Source: Bacteroidota bacterium (GTDB taxonomy: Bacteria > Bacteroidota > Bacteroidia > Chitinophagales > LD1). From it: DNA of 64,000 nt. This document shows, in pieces, positions 45,105 to 53,143 of this stretch. The DNA lies in NCBI GenBank assembly GCA_018267385.1, contig JAFDYN010000008.1, positions 188,622 through 252,621 on the forward strand, read 5' to 3'. Position numbers and translations under genes: made by a program. Position 1 is the stretch's first letter, and each line of letters opens with the position of its first letter. The notes beneath the pieces are model-generated. The model searched no databases and was not told where the DNA came from. It worked only from the letters and a program-made list of their open reading frames with translations.

Positions 45105-47159
45105 TTATCTGGTGATCTGTATGAAACCTACATGCTGGCCCTTGTTGCCGTCATTGTACTGGTAGATATAGTAGTAGGTACCATCGGACAGCACCTCTCC
45201 CCTGCCATTCTTTCCTTCAAAGTTATTGGCATAGTGGCTGCCGCTATCCCATACCTGGTCGCCCCAGCGGTTAAACACTTTAAGCGTAGCCTGCGGATAC
45301 TGGTCATTGCAGTTTACCATAAAGTTGTCATTCTGCCCGTCTCCGTTTGGCGAGATACCCTTCAGCCAATAGCAGTTGGTATTGCGCTCAGTCACAGACA
45401 CCTGTACTGTCTGCGTATGGCACTGCTGCGCCACCGTGTCGCACACCGTCACACAGAATGAATCAGCCCCTGTATAGCTCGTATCTGCTGTGTACCGTAT
45501 GCAAGCCTGGCCGGTTAGTTGATTTTGAGAAACCACAGTCACAGCGCCATGAGTCGCAGTACATGAAATGGAGGTCACAATCGCAGTAGTATCCGCATAA
45601 AGTCCATAGGTAAAACACACATTTGCTGATGAATCTTGCAGGACTGTGACAGGATCTATGCTAAAGCCCGGGCCACCTGTGACTATCACATAGATGCTGG
45701 CAGTGTCGCAGATAGATGTAGCAGTATCGCATATAGTATAGGTGAATGAATCCACGCCGTAGTAGTCGCTGGCAGAAGCATACGTGACTGTATTATCACC
45801 ATTGGCTACAGCAGAGCCATGGCCCGGAGCTGTAGTCAGCGATACTGTGGTAGCTGCAGAGACAGTATCATTGGCCGTGACAGGTATCACGACAGGCTGT
45901 CCCTGCACAGCGCTAGCACTGTCAGCATTGGCTACTACGGGCAGTGATACACATATCACGAGCATAGAGGTATCGCAGAGGTTTGGCGTGCCACCGTCAC
46001 AGCGAGATATATACATACTATCGCAGCCGGTATATCCGGTCGCAGGCGTATAGGTATATGTACCGGAACTATTCAGCATCAGCAATCCATGTGCGCCTGA
46101 CGCCACCGTGTAGTTGGCACCCGGTCCATCCACGTCGCTGTCATTAGTACTCACATCACCGCTCACCGCTACATCTTCCGTTGTTGTATTATAGTCGTCT
46201 ACTGCCACAGGAGCGTCGTTCACCGGAGCCAGATTGAAATAGACTGTGGCTGTATCGCACAGGTTAGGTGTGCCGCCATCGCAGTGTACATAGCTGAAGC
46301 TATCTGTGCCATTGTAGTTGGCATCAGGCGTGTAGGTCATGGTACCATTTACCTGCATATTCACTGAGCCATGCGCAGGCTGTGAATAGATGCCATAGGT
46401 GGCAGACGGACCATCAGGATCGGTATCATTAGCACCTACATTCGCGGTCAGTACGCTGTCTTCATTGATATTAAAGGTATCATTGACCGCTACAGGTGGT
46501 TGATTGAGCGTATTCACCGTCACCACTACCCAGGCTGTATCGCATAGGTTGGGCGTACCGCCATCACAGAGTGAATAGCTGAAAGAATCCAGCCCTGTGT
46601 ATAGTACTCCCGAGGTATAGGTATAGGTGCCGGCAGAGTCTATACTAGCCGTACCATGAGCAGGTGACGAGGCGAGCGTATATATGGCAGATGGGCCATC
46701 TATATCACTGTCATTGGTAGCAGCAGACGCTGTGAGCGGTATAGTGCTGCGTGTCGTGCCTGTATCGCGGTTTGCTACGGGCGCTACATTGGCATGGGTT
46801 ACCGTGATGTAGAGCGTATCGGCGCCGCACTGTACCGGCGTACCGGTATCACACACGGTGATGATAGCCATATCAGGTCCGCTATAGTTGGCAAAAGGAA
46901 TATAAGAATACAAGCCGCTGGCCTGGATAAATAATGTACCATGCGCCGGCGCCTGCACCAGGGAAGGATTGGCTGTCAGCACTGCTCCATCAGGATCGCT
47001 GTCGTTGGTCAGTATATTGCCGTTCACAAAGCTATTCTCCGCCACCGTAGCCGTATCATTGACTATCACGGGCGGCTGATTCTGCGCCCATAGCGGCACT
47101 GTGCCCATGGCGAGAAAAAGGAAAGCAATACATCTCAGGACCGTAAAACGTTTGGTCAT
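45105..47159 (-). CDS. Tandem-repeat surface protein with T9SS type B (gliding-type) sorting domain
   Basis: 684 residues from the ATG at 47159 (MTKRFTVLRC), with a signal peptide ending PLWAQ. Residues about 27-390 hold four Ig/cadherin-like repeats of about 90 residues (VAENSFVNGNILTNDSDPDG and relatives), each ending in a CDGGTPNLCD-type motif; two further divergent repeats follow. The C-terminus is a type B/CHU_C domain (GISPNGDGQND ... FNRWGDQVW ... DGTYYYIYQY). Long rods of this type act as adhesins or motility-associated surface proteins. It is the first gene of the T9SS trio. Confidence 0.9.
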   Translation of the reverse strand: MTKRFTVLRCIAFLFLAMGTVPLWAQNQPPVIVNDTATVAENSFVNGNILTNDSDPDGAVLTANPSLVQAPAHGTLFIQASGLYSYIPFANYSGPDMAIITVCDTGTPVQCGADTLYITVTHANVAPVANRDTGTTRSTIPLTASAATNDSDIDGPSAIYTLASSPAHGTASIDSAGTYTYTSGVLYTGLDSFSYSLCDGGTPNLCDTAWVVVTVNTLNQPPVAVNDTFNINEDSVLTANVGANDTDPDGPSATYGIYSQPAHGSVNMQVNGTMTYTPDANYNGTDSFSYVHCDGGTPNLCDTATVYFNLAPVNDAPVAVDDYNTTTEDVAVSGDVSTNDSDVDGPGANYTVASGAHGLLMLNSSGTYTYTPATGYTGCDSMYISRCDGGTPNLCDTSMLVICVSLPVVANADSASAVQGQPVVIPVTANDTVSAATTVSLTTAPGHGSAVANGDNTVTYASASDYYGVDSFTYTICDTATSICDTASIYVIVTGGPGFSIDPVTVLQDSSANVCFTYGLYADTTAIVTSISCTATHGAVTVVSQNQLTGQACIRYTADTSYTGADSFCVTVCDTVAQQCHTQTVQVSVTERNTNCYWLKGISPNGDGQNDNFMVNCNDQYPQATLKVFNRWGDQVWDSGSHYANNFEGKNGRGEVLSDGTYYYIYQYNDGNKGQHVGFIQITR

Positions 47160-47515
47160 ACTCGATATTTTAAATTTAAAGTCAGTGCCAACTCCGCCAG
47201 TGATCACCTCACAGACACAGCTAACCATCTGTAAATTTAGCCGATGAAGCACCGTTGCAAAATTTTGGACCCTTTTAATATCAACAATGCCGGTCAGGGG
47301 TGTATCACATAGACTAAAAATAATATACAAGCCAGCAGCTATCCGCGGGCCTTTTGCCTGACATGACCGTGATCATGCTTTTTAGCATTTGGATCACTTC
47401 ATTTCCAGTAAATTGCCGCACCCCAAATACATTGCTCCATGCCCGATCCGTTTCTACTGCGTTCATGCCGCTTGTCTGCACTACATATTTATTCCTCACC
47501 GCTCGCAGATCAGCC
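47160..47515. other. Divergent promoter gap without an assigned gene
   Basis: The 356-bp gap separates the T9SS trio from the CHASE3 gene. It contains a compound hairpin (GTGATC 47369-47374 with GATCAC 47392-47397, enclosing ATGC/GCAT) and a small minus-strand open frame (47314-47517) that I do not accept as a gene. Nothing else is recognised. Confidence 0.4.
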
Positions 47516-48385
47516 ATGATAAATAAGTCAAACCGGAGGACACTACTGCTCTTATCCGTCACACCCGTCCTGCTCCTCATAGAGTTGCTCCTGGGCCTCT
47601 ATGCCTATCGCAATATCCGTGAAACCAATATCATAGAGCACCGCAATACGCAGCTGGACACCTACCTCCGCAATACGAGCCGCTTCGTCTCCTATGCAGA
47701 GTCTGCACAGCGCGGCTACCTGCTCACGGGCCAGGAGCGCTACAGAGATAGTTTCTACTCCGCCAGCGCTGCACTGCTGCGCAATGAGACATATTATGAC
47801 ACGCTATCCATAGACATAGCCAGAGATAGCATCGCGGCACTGCAGGGCCTGGCGGAGCGCCGTATGAAGCGGCTGCAGATAGCTATAGATCTTTATGACC
47901 ATCAGCAGAAAGACTCTGCCCTGGCCATAGTCTCGGCTGCTACCGGCGGTATGATGATGGACTCTCTGCGTGCAGCATCGGCCAAACTGCGCGCTGACCT
48001 CAGTAGCGAGATACAGCAATACAAATACAGGGGCAACTACCTGTTCACACTTGTTTTTGTACTCATAGTGATGCTGATATTTTTCAACGCTATCCTGGCC
48101 TGGTATACCCAGCGCAAACTGACGAGCTATACGCAAAATCTCGAGCAGGCTGTCCACTCCCTCAGCAAAGCCAATGAACGAATGGCACAGTACACCAAAA
48201 TGTCTTATCATGAATTAAAGACTCCTCTACGCAATATCGCCGGCTTTGCGCAGCTGCTCCAAAAGAAATACCAGGAGAAGCCCGGGCATGCAGAAGACAT
48301 AGACTTTCTCAGCTATATCATAGAAGGTGTGAAACAAATGGAGGCTACCATCAAAGACCTCCGTGCAAAATATCTTGATGATTGA
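47516..48385 (+). CDS. CHASE3-HisKA protein lacking a kinase ATPase domain
   Basis: 289 residues from the ATG at 47516. Two membrane spans (about 8-28 and 183-204) enclose a CHASE3-type sensor (IRETNIIEHRNTQLD, SAQRGYLLTGQERYRDSF). A short linker leads to a HisKA dimerisation/phosphoacceptor helix pair with H232 in SYHELKTPLRNIAGF. The protein then stops after KDLRAKYLDD: no N, G1 or G2 boxes, so it cannot bind ATP itself. It could be a phosphotransfer or decoy partner of another kinase. The next gene is convergent, so no ATPase domain has been split off downstream. Confidence 0.8.
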   Translation: MINKSNRRTLLLLSVTPVLLLIELLLGLYAYRNIRETNIIEHRNTQLDTYLRNTSRFVSYAESAQRGYLLTGQERYRDSFYSASAALLRNETYYDTLSIDIARDSIAALQGLAERRMKRLQIAIDLYDHQQKDSALAIVSAATGGMMMDSLRAASAKLRADLSSEIQQYKYRGNYLFTLVFVLIVMLIFFNAILAWYTQRKLTSYTQNLEQAVHSLSKANERMAQYTKMSYHELKTPLRNIAGFAQLLQKKYQEKPGHAEDIDFLSYIIEGVKQMEATIKDLRAKYLDD

Positions 48386-48414
48386 ACATTCCCTCCGCCC
48401 TCAAAGCTCCGGTA

Positions 48415-48807
48415 CTAGGCAGTCAGCACCAGGTATATCAGAAGCGCTATGCCTATGATGAATATAGAACCTGTGATCAGCTGTATGAGCAGTGACGAGT
48501 GATGATAGTCTCCTTCATTGAGCTGGCGCTCAGTGCGCCTGTAGCGGAGGTATGAGAGAAGTATTGTCAGGGTCCCTATGCCCACGAGCGCTGTACCTAT
48601 CTCTGAGGAGTAGCCTCGCGGGCGTACCATATTCCCTCCCAGAGCCATTGATAGCTGCCTGATAAAAAGTGAAAACTTGACTACCGCAAAACCAAAGGCT
48701 ATGATACCTATGCCCGTGCGTACCCAGGCCAGCATCGTTCGCTCATTGGCCAGGTGGTCGCTGGCTGTTTGTTTCTTGAGAAGTTCGCGTGTGGTATCCT
48801 GCTCCAT
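48415..48807 (-). CDS. YidH/DUF202 family membrane protein
   Basis: 130 residues with three membrane spans. The family motif LANERTMLAWVRTGIGIIAFG (about 19-39) is complete. Role of the family is unknown. It is 47 nt downstream of the DsrE-like gene on the same strand and probably belongs to the sulfur gene cluster. Confidence 0.88.
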   Translation of the reverse strand: MEQDTTRELLKKQTASDHLANERTMLAWVRTGIGIIAFGFAVVKFSLFIRQLSMALGGNMVRPRGYSSEIGTALVGIGTLTILLSYLRYRRTERQLNEGDYHHSSLLIQLITGSIFIIGIALLIYLVLTA

Positions 48808-48854
48808 GCTGTGAGATTTGCATTATCGCAGCAAATCTCCCGCCACTTTTGCCC

Positions 48855-49337
48855 TCAGACGAAAAGCATATGAGTGCCCTCACCGCTCCCCTGATGGTAA
48901 AAGTCGCCCACTGTCAGCACACCATCCAGGTCATCTATCAGGTCTTCACGCTGGTAGTGAAACATATCCATGGCCAGTTTGCATGCCCATAGTTTTACAC
49001 CTGAAGCCTTGAGTATCTCCAGAAACTCATGCACATCGGGCATATCTATCTTTTCCATTTCCTTTTTCATCATAGAGGTAGCCAGCGCCTCCATACCCGG
49101 CAGGCCACCCAGCATGGTGGGCATATGCATAGCCGGGTTGCCGACCGTGGCCACGTGCAGGTGCTCCAGCTTCTTTTTGTGTATAGCTTCCAGTCCGAAA
49201 AAGGTAAAGAACATCTCCGCCTCTATGCCCTCCATACGGGCACCATTGGCCAGTACAAATGCAGCATAGACATTTTCCAGTGTGGCCTTGGAGAGGATGA
49301 TCATCATCTTCCTGATACGGCCTTTTGTTTCTTCCAT
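48855..49337 (-). CDS. DsrE/DsrF/DrsH-like (DrsE_2) protein
   Basis: 160 residues. The DsrE-like fold is recognised from IILSKATLENVYAAFVLANGA and the C-terminal GVKLWACKLAMDMF, which carries the one conserved Cys used for persulfide transfer in this branch; the Met-rich middle is typical. It lies between the TusE-like and DUF202 genes and downstream of SQR, which suggests handling of sulfane sulfur produced by sulfide oxidation. Cytoplasmic or membrane-associated; exact partner unknown. Confidence 0.87.
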   Translation of the reverse strand: MEETKGRIRKMMIILSKATLENVYAAFVLANGARMEGIEAEMFFTFFGLEAIHKKKLEHLHVATVGNPAMHMPTMLGGLPGMEALATSMMKKEMEKIDMPDVHEFLEILKASGVKLWACKLAMDMFHYQREDLIDDLDGVLTVGDFYHQGSGEGTHMLFV

Positions 49338-49359
49338 ATTATGATTGGTTTATAGTCTG

Positions 49360-49668
49360 TCAGATGCAGCTCGCAGGCTTTGGTATCCCTGCTATTTTTG
49401 CTGCTGTTTTGAGCGGTGCAGTGGGAAACAGTGCATAGAACTCCTTGATGTCTACCACGCCGCTTTTGCCTACCTTGCGTATGCTTAGCGCTACATTGTT
49501 TTTGTACTCTGACTGCAGGTAGCCCAGCACCTCCCAGTGGCGCGGCGTCAGTGTGATATTAGCCTCCGCAGCCAGTGATTCCCCTACAGCTTTGTCCCAC
49601 TGAGAGAAGTCTGTCATGAAGCCTTCTTCATTTACCTGTATTGTCTTTCCGGCTATTGCCTTATCCAT
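49360..49668 (-). CDS. TusE/DsrC family sulfur carrier with a single cysteine
   Basis: 102 residues. DsrC/TusE core (DFSQWDKAVGESLA, LTPRHWEVLGYLQSEY, KIAGIPKPASCI). The only cysteine is the penultimate residue C101; the second Cys that DsrC uses, about ten residues earlier, is Ala (LKTAAKIAG). This is the TusE-like state, able to carry a persulfide but not to form the DsrC disulphide/trisulphide. No tusBCD or dsrAB genes are near; instead it is between SQR (18 nt) and a DsrE-like gene. Confidence 0.9.
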   Translation of the reverse strand: MDKAIAGKTIQVNEEGFMTDFSQWDKAVGESLAAEANITLTPRHWEVLGYLQSEYKNNVALSIRKVGKSGVVDIKEFYALFPTAPLKTAAKIAGIPKPASCI

Positions 49669-49686
49669 TTTTCAAGTTTTAGTATG

Positions 49687-50943
49687 TCAGAAATCTTTGC
49701 CCGCCTCCTGCATGGTAGCGCTCACAAAAGGTATGTGCGTACCTTTTAGCAGCATGTGCCAGTATATCCAGCGGAAAGCCAGTTTGCCCATATGATTCAT
49801 TCTGCTCTCCTTCAGCAGTCTCAGTGGCCCTACACCCAGTATGGGGAAGGTGCCCTCTACAGGCTCGTGGGTATAATTGAAATCTATGAGTAGTGCCTTG
49901 CCGTGGCCGGTCTCTACGAAGCAGTTAGCATGACCGTCAAACTCCTCCAGGAGCGGCTCGCCCTTCACGTAGCGGAGGATATTATCCGTGAGTATCTCTG
50001 CCTCAAAGTGCGCTACCGATCCCGCCTTTGAGGCTGGTATATTGGTCGCATCTCCTATCACAAATATGTTGGGATGATCTTTAGACTGCAGAGAGCCTTT
50101 ATTGGTCGGTACAAAGTTGAGCTCATCTCCCATACCGCAGGCCTCTAGTGCGTCAGCGCCCTTATTGGTAGGTATCGTGACCAGCAGGTCAAAGGGCACC
50201 GTTCGGCCACCATAGTCTACGATAGTTTTTGCTTCGTTGTCTACATGCTCTATGGCAAAGTCCGCTTCTACCTTGATATTCTTATCTGTGAGCAGATGCT
50301 GCAGGGTGTCTGTAGCGCGTGGCTTGGTAAAGGCGCCACTCAGTGGTGTCACGAAAGTGATATCGACCTTATCGCGCATGCCGCGCTCATGAAAGTAGGA
50401 GTCTGCCAGAAAAGAAAACTCAAGCGGTGCCACGGGGCATTTGATAGGCATCTCTGTGATATGCACCACCAGGCGGCCTCCCTCCCATCTGCGCAGCTTA
50501 TCTCTCAGGGCCAGCGCCCCCTCATAGGTGTAGAAATCAAAGATAGAGCGCCGCCACTCCGGCCCCAGCATACCCTGCACCTCCTCCGGTGCTGAGTGGG
50601 CTCCTGTAGCTACTATCAGTATATCGTAGCGCACGGGAGTACCATCTGCCAGCTGCACATGACTCTGGTCGGGCTGTATAGATTCTATCCTCCCGGTGAC
50701 CAGATGGACCCCATCGGGTATGAACTCGCGTATTGGCTTGATGATATCCTCGGGCTGGTAGATGTCAAAAGGCAAAAACAGGAAGCCGGGCTGATAGTAG
50801 TGTACCTCCCGCTCATCTATGATCACTATTTCCCAGTCGCGCAGTGCGTGCTGGTGCCTGAGATGATTGGCCATCATCGTACCGGCAGTACCGGCCCCGA
50901 GTATCACTATCCTCTTGGTGTCCATGTATCCCTCTTTTGTCAT
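49687..50943 (-). CDS. Sulfide:quinone oxidoreductase-like flavoprotein
   Basis: 418 residues from the ATG at 50943; MDTKRIVI at 50925 is an alternative. FAD-binding GAGTAGT (16-22), second dinucleotide motif VATGAHS and FVIGDATNIPASK mark a pyridine-nucleotide-type disulphide reductase fold. IKCPVAPLEFSFL with C169 is typical of the SQR family; C269 and C341 are the other cysteines. It would oxidise sulfide to sulfane sulfur and pass electrons to quinone at the membrane. Downstream TusE- and DsrE-like genes could accept the sulfur. Type of SQR is not assigned with certainty. Confidence 0.85.
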   Translation of the reverse strand: MTKEGYMDTKRIVILGAGTAGTMMANHLRHQHALRDWEIVIIDEREVHYYQPGFLFLPFDIYQPEDIIKPIREFIPDGVHLVTGRIESIQPDQSHVQLADGTPVRYDILIVATGAHSAPEEVQGMLGPEWRRSIFDFYTYEGALALRDKLRRWEGGRLVVHITEMPIKCPVAPLEFSFLADSYFHERGMRDKVDITFVTPLSGAFTKPRATDTLQHLLTDKNIKVEADFAIEHVDNEAKTIVDYGGRTVPFDLLVTIPTNKGADALEACGMGDELNFVPTNKGSLQSKDHPNIFVIGDATNIPASKAGSVAHFEAEILTDNILRYVKGEPLLEEFDGHANCFVETGHGKALLIDFNYTHEPVEGTFPILGVGPLRLLKESRMNHMGKLAFRWIYWHMLLKGTHIPFVSATMQEAGKDF

Positions 50944-51021
50944 GCAAAGGTGGTCGCTGTTTGCATGAATGATCATGACGCGCGTCATAAAAGAATGGTG
51001 ATTTGCATCAATAGAAGATGC
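50941..51021. promoter_or_regulatory. Palindrome-rich control region of the SQR cluster
   Basis: From SQR outward: CATGCAAA/TTTGCATG inverted repeat (50941-50948 with 50960-50967), a perfect 14-bp palindrome ATGACGCGCGTCAT (50975-50988), a Crp/Fnr-like site GTGAT-TTGC-ATCAA (50998-51011; 9 of 10 to TTGAT-N4-ATCAA) and a small GCATC/GATGC pair (51005-51021). The divergent regulator gene starts at 51163. Binding proteins are inferred only. Confidence 0.55.
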
Positions 51022-51162
51022 TTGATATGATGCGTTTCAGATAACACAGTGCATACTCTATTATTACTCAATACCATCGCAATACATTGATAACCTTGCC
51101 CATGCGCAAACATCCAAAACCATCTGCACGATTTATCCTTTGTGATATAAACCTAACTTTGC

Positions 51163-52794
51163 ATGGCCATGAAGAAGCAAAAGATCACAGATGCTGAATT
51201 TGATACGTTGGTATTTGAAGCCGGTAAGGTCTCGCGCGACAATATCAACTTTGACCGCCAGATGCTGGCTGTAGAGGGCGTGCTGCGTGCCAACCCGCAC
51301 CTGCTGCCCTCCCCGCGCCTGATCATACTCAGGGGAGCACAGCAGCGCAACAAAGGGAAACTCAAAGAAGCCATCACACTCTACCGCCAGGGTGAGCAGC
51401 TGGCCATAGCGCAAAAAAATATAGCTATGGAGGCGCTGGCACTACGTATGCTGGGAGCAGAACTACTCATCACCGGCGAGGTGGATGAGGCAGAGCGCTG
51501 CCTGCGCAAAACCATAGAGCTATCTGCCGCCATAGGCCAGCCATACCAGCAGGCAGCCGCACTGGATACACTGAGCAATATCTATCTCAAGTACGCAGAC
51601 TTTGAAAAATACCTCGAGACATCTGAGGAGGCGCTCAGCATCCTGAAAAGTGCAGGAGTAGAGCCCTTCGTATACGCGCGGGCCTACAGCAGCACGATGA
51701 ATGCACGCTGTGTAGAACTGCTCAACCTGAAACTGTACGATCGCGCCTATGAAGCACTGCAGGTCATCATCCACTCGCCGGAGCTGGCGCTGGCTGGAGA
51801 GTACACCCGGCTCAGCACTATGCTCACCTATGGTCAGTACCTCTGCGAGACAGAGCAATATGCTCAAAGCATAGAAGTGCTGCAGGAGCTGCTGGATCAG
51901 TTCAAAGATGAACCGGTGAATGAAGAGATCGCAGCCATACATAGCTATATGGCAGAAAATATGCTCGCACTCAGGGAGTATGACAAAGCGCTCAGCCATC
52001 TGCGCATGGCGGAGGCCTATCACAGGGAGTCCAATATGATCTTCTTCCTCTGCGAGAATCTCCTCTGCCGCGCCTCAGTGCTCATCAGCATGGGCAGATC
52101 AAAACCTGCTGCAAAGTGTGTGAAAGAAGCGGAAGGGATCATGGCAGAAACCGGTTCAGACTTTCACCAGTGGCAGTTTAAGGAACGCTACGCTGCCTTT
52201 GCGGCCAGGCACGGTGACTACCGCCGGGCATATGAGCTGCTCATAGAGGCCAAAGCCTACCAGGCATCCAGCCTCCGCCGCGACTATGACAAACGGATAG
52301 CCAGCATCAATACCAGGTATGAATTGATAGAAAAAGAAAGGCAAAATGACCTGCTCAAAAAAGACATTGACATGAAAAAACAGGAACTGCTGATGGCTTC
52401 AGACTTTCTCAATCAGAAAATGGAGTTGCTCAAAGAGATGAAAACATTTATGAAAAACATGAGGCGCGAGAACATACAGAAAAATGAGATCATGAAAGCG
52501 CTGGATAGCAAGATCAATGCTGCTATCAATATAGAATACGAGCAGCAGCTCCTGATAGAGAAAATGGAAACAGTAAATAACGACTATATCACACGCGTCA
52601 GAAAAACCTTCCCGCAGCTCTCTGCTACCGAGGCCAAGATATGCTCACTACTCAAAAATAATTTCAGCAATAAAGAAATAGCCAATCTACTCGTCACCAG
52701 CCTGCGCACCGTAGAGAACCACCGCTACCGCATACGCAAAAAACTCAATGTGACAGCAGATGATAATTTGTATCGCGTCCTGAGCGAAGTGTAA
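51163..52794 (+). CDS. TPR and coiled-coil regulator with LuxR-type HTH
   Basis: 543 residues; MAMKKQ has a second ATG at 51169. Residues about 50-380 are TPR repeats (LKEAITLYRQGEQLAIAQKN, YDKALSHLRMAEAYHRES), followed by a coiled coil (about 385-470, KERQNDLLKKDIDMKKQELL) and a C-terminal LuxR/GerE helix-turn-helix (about 484-543; LSATEAKICSLLKNNFSNKEIANLL...TVENHRYRIRKKL). No receiver domain. This architecture is common in Bacteroidota, where TPRs bind peptides or partners. A TAACTTTG box abuts the start. Divergent from the SQR cluster, so possibly its regulator. Confidence 0.85.
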   Translation: MAMKKQKITDAEFDTLVFEAGKVSRDNINFDRQMLAVEGVLRANPHLLPSPRLIILRGAQQRNKGKLKEAITLYRQGEQLAIAQKNIAMEALALRMLGAELLITGEVDEAERCLRKTIELSAAIGQPYQQAAALDTLSNIYLKYADFEKYLETSEEALSILKSAGVEPFVYARAYSSTMNARCVELLNLKLYDRAYEALQVIIHSPELALAGEYTRLSTMLTYGQYLCETEQYAQSIEVLQELLDQFKDEPVNEEIAAIHSYMAENMLALREYDKALSHLRMAEAYHRESNMIFFLCENLLCRASVLISMGRSKPAAKCVKEAEGIMAETGSDFHQWQFKERYAAFAARHGDYRRAYELLIEAKAYQASSLRRDYDKRIASINTRYELIEKERQNDLLKKDIDMKKQELLMASDFLNQKMELLKEMKTFMKNMRRENIQKNEIMKALDSKINAAINIEYEQQLLIEKMETVNNDYITRVRKTFPQLSATEAKICSLLKNNFSNKEIANLLVTSLRTVENHRYRIRKKLNVTADDNLYRVLSEV

Positions 52795-52932
52795 CTCAAA
52801 TGCCTGAAGGGGCAAATACAAAAAAATGTGACCATATGTTTTGCGCTGATTATTAGCCCTCTTTTTTTAAAGAGATTTTAGTATAGACAGGCCGCAAGTC
52901 GGCAAACTTATATCCATGAAAATGAATACATT

Positions 52933-53112
52933 CTATTTTTTGTTTTCGGTTAAAAATCCGATTACCTCGGCATAAAGGCTATAATAAGCCTGTTCACCGA
53001 TTTTCATGACAATACGCTGTAACGTAGTGGTATCAATGGTTTCAGACGCCTTCACATGGCTCAGCCAGATATAGCCATCACATGGTGCCTTATCGTTAAC
53101 TCTAAAGAACAC
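52933..53112 (-). CDS. Possible 59-residue gene or remnant on the minus strand
   Basis: Inside the 349-bp gap (52795-53143) a frame from a GTG at 53112 to TAG at 52933 encodes a protein-like, balanced sequence (CDGYIWLSHVKASETID ... YYSLYAEVIGFLTENKK). No ATG start and no upstream frame exist, and base composition differs from neighbours, so it may be the 3' end of a lost gene. The rest of the gap has a CTCTTT/AAAGAG hairpin near 52858-52875 and a CTTAG/CTAAG pair at 53112-53128. Confidence 0.35.
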   Translation of the reverse strand: MFFRVNDKAPCDGYIWLSHVKASETIDTTTLQRIVMKIGEQAYYSLYAEVIGFLTENKK

Positions 53113-53143
53113 TTAGCTTTATACTAAGAAAATAAACAAAATT

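Noticed and set aside
47314-47517. Small minus-strand frame upstream of the CHASE3 gene
   Set aside because: Overlaps the CHASE3 start, contains a hairpin and shows no domain or signal.
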